Notes: generated by a model from the letters alone, not told the origin. A stretch of 6,424 nucleotides of DNA from Roseiarcus sp035308145 (GCA_035308145.1 DATGHD010000092.1:1-6424), one strand, 5' to 3'. Positions 1 through 5,867 are shown, counted from the first letter of the stretch. Translations and numbers: made by a program.

Positions 1-1
1 C

Positions 2-208
2 GACCAGGGCGCGCGGTCGCCGACGGAAGGCGACCTTGAAACCTTGATTGCCGAAGGCGTCGCCAAGGCGCTTCGCAAGCGAGCCGCCGCGCAGCGCGAG
101 AAGGCGGACCTGGCGCCGGTCCTCAGCCCGGAAGCCCGCAAGGCGCTGACGATCGCGAACGATTGGGACGCCTTCGCCTCCGAGCTTCAGCAGGAGGCGG
201 CCCGATGA
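2..208 (+). CDS. C-terminal end of an unidentified protein (5' partial)
   Basis: An open reading frame enters from the left edge and ends at TGA 206-208, giving 68 residues of a C-terminus. It is rich in Ala, Glu, Lys and Arg and predicted mostly helical; the last part reads SPEARKALTIANDWDAFASE. I do not recognise the family. The stop overlaps the next start as ATGA (205-208), and the AGGAGG that serves the next gene (192-197) lies inside this coding region, so the two are probably translationally coupled. Its place directly upstream of a RepA-like ATPase suggests a gene of the same replication or early module, but that is inference from position only. The GC-rich third codon positions agree with a real gene. 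Confidence 0.7.
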   Translation, partial: DQGARSPTEGDLETLIAEGVAKALRKRAAAQREKADLAPVLSPEARKALTIANDWDAFASELQQEAAR

Positions 209-453
209 ACACCGCCTGCAAGCTCGAACAACCATCCCTTCAAGCAATTCTCGACAACAATCGCTTTGACGCGATTGAGCGGCTCGCCAATCGAGCGGCG
301 TCTTACGCGACGATTGCGGCCGAAAGCGCGTACTTAGGGCGCGGGCGCGACGTTCATTCATCGCTGGGCCAGCTCGGCTTGGTTGTCGTCGAAGCCATCA
401 AAATCGCCGAAGCGCTTGGCAAAGATAACGCGGACGCCGATCTTGAGCGCTGA
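205..453 (+). CDS. Hypothetical 82-aa protein coupled to the replication ATPase
   Basis: The start is taken at ATG 205 because AGGAGG at 192-197 sits 7 bases upstream; an in-frame TTG at 163 has no such site. The 82-residue product has one amphipathic helical region (about residues 12-75) with the stretch RLANRAASYATIAAESAYLG followed by a second hydrophobic helix around LGLVVVEAIKIAEALG. No signal peptide, Cys/His metal site or catalytic motif is visible. It starts within the stop of the preceding gene (ATGA) and ends after the proposed TTG start of the ATPase gene, so all three form one translationally coupled unit. The function is unknown; a small helical accessory protein of the replication module is plausible but unproven. 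Confidence 0.75.
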   Translation: MNTACKLEQPSLQAILDNNRFDAIERLANRAASYATIAAESAYLGRGRDVHSSLGQLGLVVVEAIKIAEALGKDNADADLER

Positions 454-1669
454 GACCCTTGCTGCAGCCGCGGCCGAATACCGTCAAGAGCGCGAGGCCG
501 CCGAACGCATCGGCGCGATTAGGCGGAATGGCCACGCCGTCGCGGATGACGCTTTCGAGGCCGCCCCGCCGCCGAGCGGATCGGCCGACTACGGCGAGGA
601 TACGCCGGCGCCGCCGGAGCTAGCGACGATTGTCGCCTCGTCCTTCGCCGGCCAGGCTGTCCCTTATCGGCGCTGGCTCGTCCCTGACATCATCCCAGAT
701 CGCGCCGTCACAATGCTCGGCGGAGATGGCGATACGGGCAAGAGCCTTATTGCCCTTCAGCTTGGCGTCGCGGTCGTGGCTCGCACGGATTGGATCGGAA
801 CAGTACCGGAGTGCGGGCCCGCTCTCTACGTCGCCGCGGAGGATGACCTTGACGAAGCGCACCGGCGCTTGGCCGACATCGCCGCAGGCCAGGGAGTAGA
901 CCTCGCCGCGCTCGATCGCCTGCATATTCTCTCGCTCGCCGGTCTGGATGCCGTTCTGGCGGCGCCAAGCAAGCGGGCAGGGCTGATCGAGGCCACGCCG
1001 CTATGGGAAGGGCTGATGCAGCTTGTCGCCCGCCTGCGGCCTCGCCTGCTCATCCTCGACAACCTGGCCGACATCTACGCCGCCAACGAGAATTCGCGGC
1101 CCGAGGCGCGCCAGTTCATCGGCATGCTGCGCGGCCTGGCGATCGACTTCGATCTTGCCGTTGTGCTCTTGTCGCATCCGAGCCTGACGGGCTTGAACAC
1201 CGGGACCGGGACGTCCGGTTCGACGGCTTGGAGCAACAGCGTCCGGTCGCGCCTCTACCTCGAACGCCGCAAGGACAACGAAGGGCAAGAACCCGATCCC
1301 GACTTGCGCGTCCTGAAGCTCAAGAAATCGAACTACAGCCGCGCCGGGATCGAAATCGGGCTACGCTGGCTCAAGGGCCGCTTCGTTCTCGACGGCCCCG
1401 CTGGCGGCTTCGACAAGCTCGCCGCGGACGCCAAAGCTGATGGAATATTCCTCGACTTACTCGCCCGCTTCGAGGGCCAAGCTCGAAGCGTCTCGCCAAA
1501 TCAGAGCGCCAGCTACGCGCCAACGGTTTTCGCCAAGCAGCCCGATGCCAAAGGCGCCACTGCGAAATCGCTTGCGGCAGCAATGGAGCGCCTCTTCGCC
1601 GCGGATAAGATCAAGGTCGAGGAATCCGGGCCACCCTCCAAGCGACGCTCACGCATCGTGTTGGCGTAA
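443..1669 (+). CDS. RepA/DnaB-like AAA family ATPase, probable replicative helicase
   Basis: This 408-residue protein has the features of RecA-fold RepA-type ATPases (AAA_25 group), hexameric helicases of plasmids and prophages that unwind DNA at an origin. In 408-aa numbering: Walker A GGDGDTGKS at about 93-101; an acidic motif YVAAEDD near 129-135; Walker B LLILDN near 202-207; a sensor-like LLSHPS at 242-247; and a glycine/serine-rich GTSGSTAW at 256-263 followed by Arg residues that could act as an arginine finger. A separate C-terminal domain (about 330-408) ends in a basic PPSKRRSRIV tail and probably binds DNA or a partner. The start is uncertain. No in-frame ATG exists near the N-terminus. 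TTG 443 overlaps the previous stop by 11 bases and is preferred; TTG 383 would add 20 residues whose codon use looks like a shadow of the preceding gene. The N-terminal 60 or so residues are low-complexity Ala/Pro-rich. Calling it a helicase rather than another RecA-like ATPase is inference. Confidence 0.9.
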   Translation: MSAETLAAAAAEYRQEREAAERIGAIRRNGHAVADDAFEAAPPPSGSADYGEDTPAPPELATIVASSFAGQAVPYRRWLVPDIIPDRAVTMLGGDGDTGKSLIALQLGVAVVARTDWIGTVPECGPALYVAAEDDLDEAHRRLADIAAGQGVDLAALDRLHILSLAGLDAVLAAPSKRAGLIEATPLWEGLMQLVARLRPRLLILDNLADIYAANENSRPEARQFIGMLRGLAIDFDLAVVLLSHPSLTGLNTGTGTSGSTAWSNSVRSRLYLERRKDNEGQEPDPDLRVLKLKKSNYSRAGIEIGLRWLKGRFVLDGPAGGFDKLAADAKADGIFLDLLARFEGQARSVSPNQSASYAPTVFAKQPDAKGATAKSLAAAMERLFAADKIKVEESGPPSKRRSRIVLA

Positions 1670-1684
1670 CGAGGAGGACGGAAG

Positions 1685-1975
1685 ATGATCGCGGCGGCGC
1701 TCGGCGCGCTACTTTCGTTCCTCGCCAGGCACTTTCCAACCGCTTTCCAACGCCCCTCCCGACAGGCTTCCAACGGTCTACCGACGCCCTGTCCGCACGG
1801 TCCCCCATACCCCCTAGGGGTGTTGGAACACCCCCTTCGGTTGGAAACCTCAGGGGGCCAACACTGGAAGCGTCCGGGCGAGGAGGGAATTCAACTGCTT
1901 CGCCGCGCTTGTGTCCTAACCTCAAAACTTGCGCCGGCTCGCCGGTCGCTATCAGGCGTAGGGCTCGGCGATTGA
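1685..1975 (+). CDS. Possible small proline-rich ORF in frame with the ATPase
   Basis: ATG 1685 follows a near-perfect ribosome binding site (GAGGAGG 1671-1677, 7-base spacing) and comes only 15 bases after the ATPase stop. The 96-residue product begins with a hydrophobic stretch (AAALGALLSFLA) and becomes rich in Pro, Gly and Arg. It resembles no family I know. The frame is the same as that of the ATPase and only TAA 1667-1669 separates them, so this could also be a former C-terminal extension, or a site of readthrough or re-initiation. Against coding: the middle is dominated by the TTCCAAC repeat cluster and a palindrome, and the second half reads like non-coding sequence. The ribosome binding site is the main argument in favour. 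Confidence 0.35.
   Translation: MIAAALGALLSFLARHFPTAFQRPSRQASNGLPTPCPHGPPYPLGVLEHPLRLETSGGQHWKRPGEEGIQLLRRACVLTSKLAPARRSLSGVGLGD
1734..1846. repeat. Cluster of five TTCCAAC 7-mers, iteron-like
   Basis: TTCCAAC occurs in direct orientation at 1734-1740, 1745-1751 and 1768-1774 (starts 11 and 23 bases apart, about one and two helical turns). Its complement GTTGGAA occurs at 1822-1828 and 1840-1846 (18 apart). The first two direct copies share a longer core, CTTTCCAAC. Five copies in 113 bases is far above chance. The only other copy I noticed is an isolated one in a coding region near 5630. The cluster lies just downstream of the RepA-like ATPase gene, as iterons or operator sites of a replication module might. 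It may bind the ATPase, an unseen initiator or a repressor. It overlaps a possible ORF, so repetition at the protein level cannot be fully excluded. Confidence 0.6.
1811..1820. repeat. Perfect 10-bp palindrome CCCCTAGGGG
   Basis: This perfect palindrome lies between the direct and the inverted TTCCAAC copies, almost at the centre of the cluster. It could be a dimeric protein binding site or a cruciform. The symmetry stops after 10 bp. No T-run follows, so it is not a terminator. Confidence 0.5.
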
Positions 1976-1998
1976 GTCGCGCTAAGCCCCGTTGCTTC

Positions 1999-2020
1999 CC
2001 ATCAGCTTCCCAGTTGATGG
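1999..2020 (+). terminator. Hairpin with short T run, weak terminator candidate
   Basis: The arms CCATCAGCT and AGTTGATGG pair over 9 bp with one G-T wobble and a 4-base loop, followed by TTTG. The stem is good but the T-run is only three long, so termination would be weak. It may close the replication transcript, or act as an RNA structure together with the next hairpin. Confidence 0.3.
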
Positions 2021-2023
2021 TTT

Positions 2024-2040
2024 GCTGGTCGATCGCCAGC
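2024..2040. repeat. Second hairpin, arms GCTGG/CCAGC
   Basis: GCTGG at 2024-2028 pairs with CCAGC at 2036-2040 across a 7-base loop containing CGATCG. It lies three bases after the preceding hairpin. It could be part of the same RNA structure or a protein binding site. Function unknown. Confidence 0.3.
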
Positions 2041-2170
2041 CATTTCGTCTCGCATCTAATTGAAACGAATCATAGTTTGTCTTTGGCGAACGTACGAAAC
2101 CTTCGGAATGGATGTCTGAGGGTAGCTTCCCGCGCCAGGTCCCGCCGGCCAAAAAGACCGGGGTATAGGC

Positions 2171-2181
2171 GGGGGACCCCC
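2171..2181. repeat. GGGGGACCCCC inverted repeat upstream of terS
   Basis: Five G, one A and five C form a symmetric motif inside a GC-rich stretch. As RNA the loop would be too tight for the full stem, so a DNA-level site is more likely than a hairpin. Its role as a TerS or regulator binding site is speculative. Confidence 0.3.
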
Positions 2182-2303
2182 AGGAATCGCGCGCTCGCTC
2201 GCGGCTCTACTACTCTCCCTTTTTCGCGGCTTTTTCCCCGAATTCGACCACATGAAACGAGTGTGATTTCGCGAGTCGGTGCGTTGCCGAAAGATCGCGG
2301 CCG

Positions 2304-2867
2304 ATGATGGTGACCGTCATGAAGCTTGAGCAACGACTGGTTTCTGACGAGGACGCGGACCGGATGGGACCCGCCATGCGGGCCCTGAACGAGCGGCAGC
2401 GGATTTTCGTTTACGCGCTGTTGGAGAACGGCGGGAACCAGACGGCCGCGGCGCGCGCGGCTGGCTATTCGGATACCAGCCCCAACGTGTTGCGGGGCCA
2501 TGGCCACTGGTTGGCGCATAACGACCGGGTTTTGGCGGCGATCCGGGAACTGAGCGAGCGCTATATGCGCTCCTACGGCTTGATGGCGGCCAAGGTGCTG
2601 GTCGATATCGCGGCTGACGAGAAGGCGCAGGCCAAGGACCGCCTGAGGGCCGCAGAGGCGCTTATGAACCGCATTGGGCTCCAGGCGATTACTGAGCACC
2701 ACGTGAAGGTGCAGGACGATCAGCGGCCCCGCGAGGAACTTGTGAGGGAGCTTATCGAGCTGTTCAGGGCGACGGGTCTTCGCGCGCGGGATGTTTTACC
2801 TGCGGCGGCAATCGAGGCGAGGCCCGTCAATGAGGGGAAGCAACATGACCGCTCACGCGATATTTGA
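2304..2867 (+). CDS. terS: Phage terminase small subunit
   Basis: The small terminase subunit recognises phage DNA and hands it to the large subunit motor for packaging into the head. The 187-residue product has the classic N-terminal signature LNERQRIFVYALLENGGN (28-45). A helix-turn-helix region follows, QTAAARAAGYSDTSPNVLRG and on to about residue 80, which is the DNA-binding domain. A central helical part (about 85-135, KDRLRAAEALMNRIGL) would mediate oligomerisation, and a charged C-terminal tail (ELVRELIELFRATG) would contact TerL. The length fits the family. ATG 2304 is taken as the start; ATG 2307 and ATG 2319 are in frame, and the only Shine-Dalgarno-like match (GAAAG 2289-2293) is weak, so the start is open by a few residues. 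The gene opens the structural operon, and its end overlaps the next start by 23 bases. Unusually, no large-subunit gene follows. Confidence 0.88.
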   Translation: MMVTVMKLEQRLVSDEDADRMGPAMRALNERQRIFVYALLENGGNQTAAARAAGYSDTSPNVLRGHGHWLAHNDRVLAAIRELSERYMRSYGLMAAKVLVDIAADEKAQAKDRLRAAEALMNRIGLQAITEHHVKVQDDQRPREELVRELIELFRATGLRARDVLPAAAIEARPVNEGKQHDRSRDI

Positions 2868-3120
2868 AACCGCGGCAGTAAGCGCGGCCGCGACCCGCAC
2901 GGCCGCGCTTGCGGCGGCTGAACTGGGCTACACGAATTCGTTGCAGACTGCGCTTGCCGCTTTCAAAGCGGGCGGCTCCTATGCGGCCTATGCCGCAGCG
3001 GTCGTTGCGGCGAATAAGACGCACTTGGCGGCGCGCGATGCGGCCGAACAGGCGCTCGCGCAATCGACGATCGCGGCGCTTCAGGGCTTGCAAGCCGCCG
3101 GCGACATGAGCCCGCTATGA
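2845..3120 (+). CDS. Alanine-rich 91-aa protein of unknown function
   Basis: ATG 2845 is preceded by AGGGG (2833-2837) at 7-base spacing, which decides for it over the in-frame ATG 2830. The product is extremely alanine-rich (33 of 91 residues, about 36%) with few charges, and is predicted to be a bundle of small-residue helices. No membrane anchor, signal peptide or known motif is evident. It overlaps the end of terS by 23 bases and the next gene by 4 (ATGA), so it belongs to the same operon and is probably coupled to terS translation. It sits where the large terminase gene would normally be. It could be a small virion or packaging accessory protein; nothing in the sequence shows which. Confidence 0.72.
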   Translation: MTAHAIFETAAVSAAATRTAALAAAELGYTNSLQTALAAFKAGGSYAAYAAAVVAANKTHLAARDAAEQALAQSTIAALQGLQAAGDMSPL

Positions 3121-3341
3121 CAGGACCCGCGGCGGTTCTCTTTCCCCACATGGTCGCCGGCAAGCCCGATGACCCTTCGGGCGCCGTCGTGACGTGGGAG
3201 GGGACCGCGAGTGGAATTCTCACGGTACAAGCCGCAGACGATGACGCGCTCCGCGCCCTTCTCGACGAAATGCTTGAGCGCCCCGACGCTGTTCGCGATT
3301 GCTTGTTGGTTTGTCGCGCCAGCTTGGCGACAGGCAACTGA
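3117..3341 (+). CDS. Hypothetical 74-aa protein
   Basis: The start ATG 3117 overlaps the preceding stop (ATGA), a typical coupling arrangement. The 74-residue product has a beta-prone N-terminal half (AVVTWEGTASGILTVQA) and an acidic helix (DDDALRALLDEMLERPDAVRDCLL), and ends with two Cys in the last 15 or so residues. I do not recognise it. It lies 17 bases before the gp14-like gene. Its small alpha/beta look and place in the operon suggest a phage accessory protein, without further evidence. Confidence 0.65.
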   Translation: MTGPAAVLFPHMVAGKPDDPSGAVVTWEGTASGILTVQAADDDALRALLDEMLERPDAVRDCLLVCRASLATGN

Positions 3342-3358
3342 CCGAAGGGGCAAATCAG

Positions 3359-3889
3359 ATGACTGGCGGTTTCAAATTCACCGACTTCTTGGGCGGCGGC
3401 TCAATTTCGGGCGGTATCAACGATGTCGGCGGCGCGGTCGCCGACCTCTTTTCTTCCGAGGGCGACAAGGCGGAAGCCGGCAATTATGAACGCGCGGCCA
3501 TGCTGGCGCGCCAGGAAGCGCAATTCACCAAGTCGTCGGTCAATGTTCAAGACATCATGGCGACGCGGCAGATCACGCAAGCCTTGGGCCAGGAACAGGC
3601 CGGCTATGCGGCGAGCGGCCTGACCGGCGGCGGCTCGGCCGGCGATGTGCTGCGAGCGAGCGCGCAGCAAGGCGCATTGACCAAAGGCCTCATCCAATAC
3701 CAGGGCGCCGAGACGGAATATGGATTGAACGAGCAGGCGGCGAGCTATGACGCAATGGCGGAGGCGGCGAAGAAGGCATCGGAGGGAGGCATCTTCGGCG
3801 CGGTTCTGAAAGGCGCCGGCGCGGCTGCAAATTTCGCGACCGCCGGGGGTACGAGCAGTCTCGCAACGATGGCGGTTGCGCTTCTTTGA
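3359..3889 (+). CDS. T7 gp14-like internal virion (DNA ejection) protein
   Basis: The start is ATG 3359, with GAAGGGG (3344-3350) 8 bases upstream; a TTG at 3299 would add 20 residues inside the preceding gene. The 176-residue protein has a Gly-rich N-terminus (GGGSISGGINDVGGAVADLF), then a long Ala/Gln-rich helix (about 38-82, with repeated Q and A), a glycine break (SGLTGGGSAGDVLR, 86-99), a second Gln/Ala helix (to about 140), and a small-residue hydrophobic C-terminus (GGIFGAVLKGAGAAANFATAGG). This matches the layout and roughly the size of T7 gp14 (196 residues), which leaves the virion to form a pore in the outer membrane during ejection. The assignment rests on architecture rather than a catalytic motif. 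The larger ejection-like gene nearby supports it. Confidence 0.65.
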   Translation: MTGGFKFTDFLGGGSISGGINDVGGAVADLFSSEGDKAEAGNYERAAMLARQEAQFTKSSVNVQDIMATRQITQALGQEQAGYAASGLTGGGSAGDVLRASAQQGALTKGLIQYQGAETEYGLNEQAASYDAMAEAAKKASEGGIFGAVLKGAGAAANFATAGGTSSLATMAVALL

Positions 3890-3911
3890 AACCGAAAGGG
3901 CTACAAGCATA

Positions 3912-4127
3912 ATGAGCACTCCGACCGTCATTGAACACTTGACCTCGACGATCGAGTACCCGTCCGGCATGCGAGAAATGGTCATCATCTTTGAGCGGGG
4001 AACTGTGATGATTTCCGCGGAGGACAAACCCGCCTTGGCCCAATTCCTAGAGTCTTTAATTGAAAATCCGGATGTTTTGATCAAGCACCTGGCCGCGCAA
4101 CGCGCGAAGCTGTCGCCGAGCAACTGA
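3912..4127 (+). CDS. Hypothetical 71-aa protein between two virion genes
   Basis: ATG 3912 is chosen; AAAGGG ends at 3900, an 11-base spacing, and upstream in-frame sequence reads back into the preceding gene. The 71-residue product has two predicted beta strands (STIEYP and MVIIFERGTVMIS), then an acidic helix (DKPALAQFLESLIENPDVLIKHL) and a basic tail (AAQRAKLSPSN). It looks like a compact beta-beta-alpha fold. I know no family for it. It lies 22 bases after the gp14-like gene and 13 before the 547-residue gene, so it is transcribed with both. It may be an assembly chaperone or a minor virion component; this is inference from position. Confidence 0.65.
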   Translation: MSTPTVIEHLTSTIEYPSGMREMVIIFERGTVMISAEDKPALAQFLESLIENPDVLIKHLAAQRAKLSPSN

Positions 4128-4140
4128 GGGAACTGGGGCA

Positions 4141-5784
4141 ATGGCCGCCATTCGCGAATACGAGAACATGATTGATACGCTCCGGCCTAGCGACGCGGGC
4201 GTAGAGGGTTTTGCGCAAGCCGGACGCCGCATCGGGACGTTCTATCATCAGGAAGGCGAAGAGATCGGGGGGGCGATCCAATCGACCGGGCAACTGCTCG
4301 AAGCGCTGCACTCGCACGGAGAGATAACCCATGGCGGGGTTGCGTTCGCGGGAACGTACCTTGATCAGACGCAAAAATGGAACGAGCTTTCCAAGAACGC
4401 CGATCCGAACGACCCGACCGTCTTGCCGCGCTTCATGCAGGAAACCTTCGAGCCGGCAATGGAGAAATTTCAATCCGGCTTTCTGAGCGATGCCGGACAG
4501 CGCTGGGCCGCGCAACGCGTCGAGGAGGCGCGTCAGCATTTTGAAGAACGCGGGATCGCCGATATGTCGGGCCGCGCTGGCATGGCGATCAAGACCAATT
4601 TCGATCAACTCGGCAACGCCTATTCCGCCGCGGCGTTCAGCGATCCTTCCTCGGTCAAGGATATTTTTAGGCATATCGACGCCACGGTTGACGGCGTTGC
4701 GGGGACGAGCCCGAACTTAACGCCTGAACAGGACACGTGGGTACGTACGGAATTCAAGCAGAAGCTCAAGGAGCAGATCGCCGAGAGCGCCGTTGCCGGC
4801 TTCATCTATAAAAACCCCAATGCCGATTACACCAAGTTCGCGAATGACCCGGAGATTGCGCCGTATCTCAAGGCGACCGAGCCGGCGATGCTTCAGAGGG
4901 TTCAACAAAATCAGCAACGCATGGCGGCGGCGTACGATCGTCAAGCGCAAGCCGATGCGCGAAGAGCGCAAACGGAGGCCATCGATGACAAGGCGAACAA
5001 GTCTCTTGCCGATCACACTCATTTTGACAACAATGGGAAACTGACTTTCGACGCCGGGTATTTCCAGACTTGGAAGGAAATCGCCTCGACGCCCGGCGCG
5101 TCTCCCTCTCTTGTGCGCAGTGCGCTCGAATTGGGCGAGCACTTGCAAAAGCAGCAAGAGGAGGTTCCCGACAACCAGTTCGTCCGCCAGGAATTGCAGA
5201 AAGGCATTCTCGACGGCGAGACGGATTTGGAATCGATCATGAAGGCGCGGAAGGAGGATCAGATCGGCGATCAGACCTTCGCGCATCTCTACCAGATGTA
5301 CAATGAATTGCGGAAAGACCCGACCGCCGCGCCGGGCTTCAAGGACGCGCTGGACGCCGCCAAGGCGGCGATCGTCTCGCCAACCATACCAGGGGCCCGA
5401 CAGAAGGACGTTGGCGGCGAGCGGCTCTACAGCGATTTCGTCCAGAAATTCGTCCCAATGCTGACGCGGATGAATCCCGAGGAACGGGCCAAGGCGATGA
5501 ACTTCAAGGACCCTCACTCGCTGATCAACACCGTCATGGCGCCCTATGTGCGCAGCACGGCGGACCGGGTGCGGGACATGATGATGATCAATAGCCTGGG
5601 TCAAATTACCCAGGACGGCGGCGTGACGGTTCCAACCGCTGCGCCGGCGGAGCGCTATGTCGGCGGCCTTCCCGTTCCGCTTCCTCTCATGGGCAACACG
5701 AACCTCGAATCGAACGGAAGCGTTTTCCGCGACAAGACGACGGGCAAGATGTACGACCAGCACGGTTATGAGATTAAGCAGTGA
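4141..5784 (+). CDS. Large internal virion / DNA ejection-type protein
   Basis: ATG 4141 follows AGGG (4127-4130) at 10-base spacing. The 547-residue product is largely helical, soluble and charged, with no signal peptide or membrane segment. The N-terminal part (1-60) is Gly-containing and amphipathic. Residues 80-125 (WNELSKNADPNDP onward) and 140-195 (ADMSGRAGMAIKTNFDQLG onward, with SDPSS and a TSPNL turn) resemble a domain I associate with internal virion proteins of alphaproteobacterial podovirus-like phages. About 250-290 is a Gln/Arg/Ala-rich coiled-coil candidate (MLQRVQQNQQRMAAAYDR). The C-terminal 40 or so residues form a Gly/Pro-rich tail ending FRDKTTGKMYDQHGYEIKQ. It follows a gp14-like gene, as gp15 does in T7, but is shorter than T7 gp15 (747) and has no visible transglycosylase motif. 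It is the last gene before the terminator. The exact function is inferred. Confidence 0.65.
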   Translation: MAAIREYENMIDTLRPSDAGVEGFAQAGRRIGTFYHQEGEEIGGAIQSTGQLLEALHSHGEITHGGVAFAGTYLDQTQKWNELSKNADPNDPTVLPRFMQETFEPAMEKFQSGFLSDAGQRWAAQRVEEARQHFEERGIADMSGRAGMAIKTNFDQLGNAYSAAAFSDPSSVKDIFRHIDATVDGVAGTSPNLTPEQDTWVRTEFKQKLKEQIAESAVAGFIYKNPNADYTKFANDPEIAPYLKATEPAMLQRVQQNQQRMAAAYDRQAQADARRAQTEAIDDKANKSLADHTHFDNNGKLTFDAGYFQTWKEIASTPGASPSLVRSALELGEHLQKQQEEVPDNQFVRQELQKGILDGETDLESIMKARKEDQIGDQTFAHLYQMYNELRKDPTAAPGFKDALDAAKAAIVSPTIPGARQKDVGGERLYSDFVQKFVPMLTRMNPEERAKAMNFKDPHSLINTVMAPYVRSTADRVRDMMMINSLGQITQDGGVTVPTAAPAERYVGGLPVPLPLMGNTNLESNGSVFRDKTTGKMYDQHGYEIKQ

Positions 5785-5801
5785 TGGTCGCGCCGAAAAA
5801 T

Positions 5802-5820
5802 CGGCCCCTCTTGGAGGCCG
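5802..5820. repeat. GC-rich hairpin just after the last phage gene
   Basis: CGGC (5802-5805) pairs with GCCG (5817-5820) and CTC (5808-5810) with GAG (5814-5816), leaving a two-base bulge and a TTG loop. It sits 18 bases after the 547-residue gene and 12 bases before the terminator stem. No T-run follows it. It may stabilise the transcript 3' end. Confidence 0.3.
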
Positions 5821-5831
5821 TAAGGGGTAGC

Positions 5832-5865
5832 CGCGGGGTCAAACAACGCCGGCCCCGCGTTTCTT
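5832..5865 (+). terminator. Rho-independent terminator of the terS operon
   Basis: The arms CGCGGGGTC (5832-5840) and GGCCCCGCG (5851-5859) form a 9-bp GC-rich stem with one T-G wobble and a 10-base loop, followed at once by TTTCTT (5860-5865). The T-run lies on the plus-strand side only, so it ends rightward transcription. It stands between the two convergent genes and marks the 3' end of the phage operon. Confidence 0.7.
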
Positions 5866-5867
5866 GG

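Larger units (their letters stand above)
1976..2303. other. Non-coding region before the terminase operon
   Basis: These 328 bases hold no convincing gene; the frames that remain open give Arg/Pro-rich shadow proteins. Visible in order are two adjacent hairpins (1999-2040); an AT-richer island (about 2041-2100) that would suit a promoter but has no clear -35/-10 pair; a GC-rich stretch with GGGGGACCCCC (2171-2181); and a pyrimidine-rich tract (about 2205-2239) bounded by two copies of TCGCGGCT (2199-2206 and 2224-2231). The region immediately upstream of terS is a common place for the operon promoter and for a pac or cos site in tailed phages. Both roles are inferred here from position. Confidence 0.5.

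Noticed and set aside
1003..1440. Plus-strand 145-codon frame inside the ATPase gene
   Set aside because: Arg/Pro/Ala-rich shadow in another frame of the ATPase, which has clear Walker motifs.
2060..2088. Possible sigma-70 promoter starting with TTGAAA upstream of terS
   Set aside because: TTGAAA at 2060-2065 has no acceptable -10 box at 16-18 bases, so it is noted only as part of an AT-richer island.
1909..2307. Plus-strand 132-codon frame in the region between the ATPase and terS
   Set aside because: It starts at a TTG; the nearest GAGGAGG (1880-1886) is too far away. The product is Arg/Ser/Pro-rich, and the DNA shows hairpins and short repeats instead of codon bias.
2070..2702. Minus-strand 210-codon open frame opposite the terS start and its upstream region
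   Set aside because: It is antisense to the clear TerS domain, has no ribosome binding site or recognisable motif, and is explained by GC-rich third positions of the real gene.
3401..4141. Minus-strand 246-codon open frame
   Set aside because: It runs antisense across two plausible plus-strand genes and their boundary, with no start signals. It is a shadow.
4717..5763. Minus-strand 348-codon open frame opposite the 547-aa gene
   Set aside because: The product is Arg/Leu/Val-rich with no motif, and the plus strand has a start with an RBS, operon spacing and a sensible helical protein. It is a shadow.
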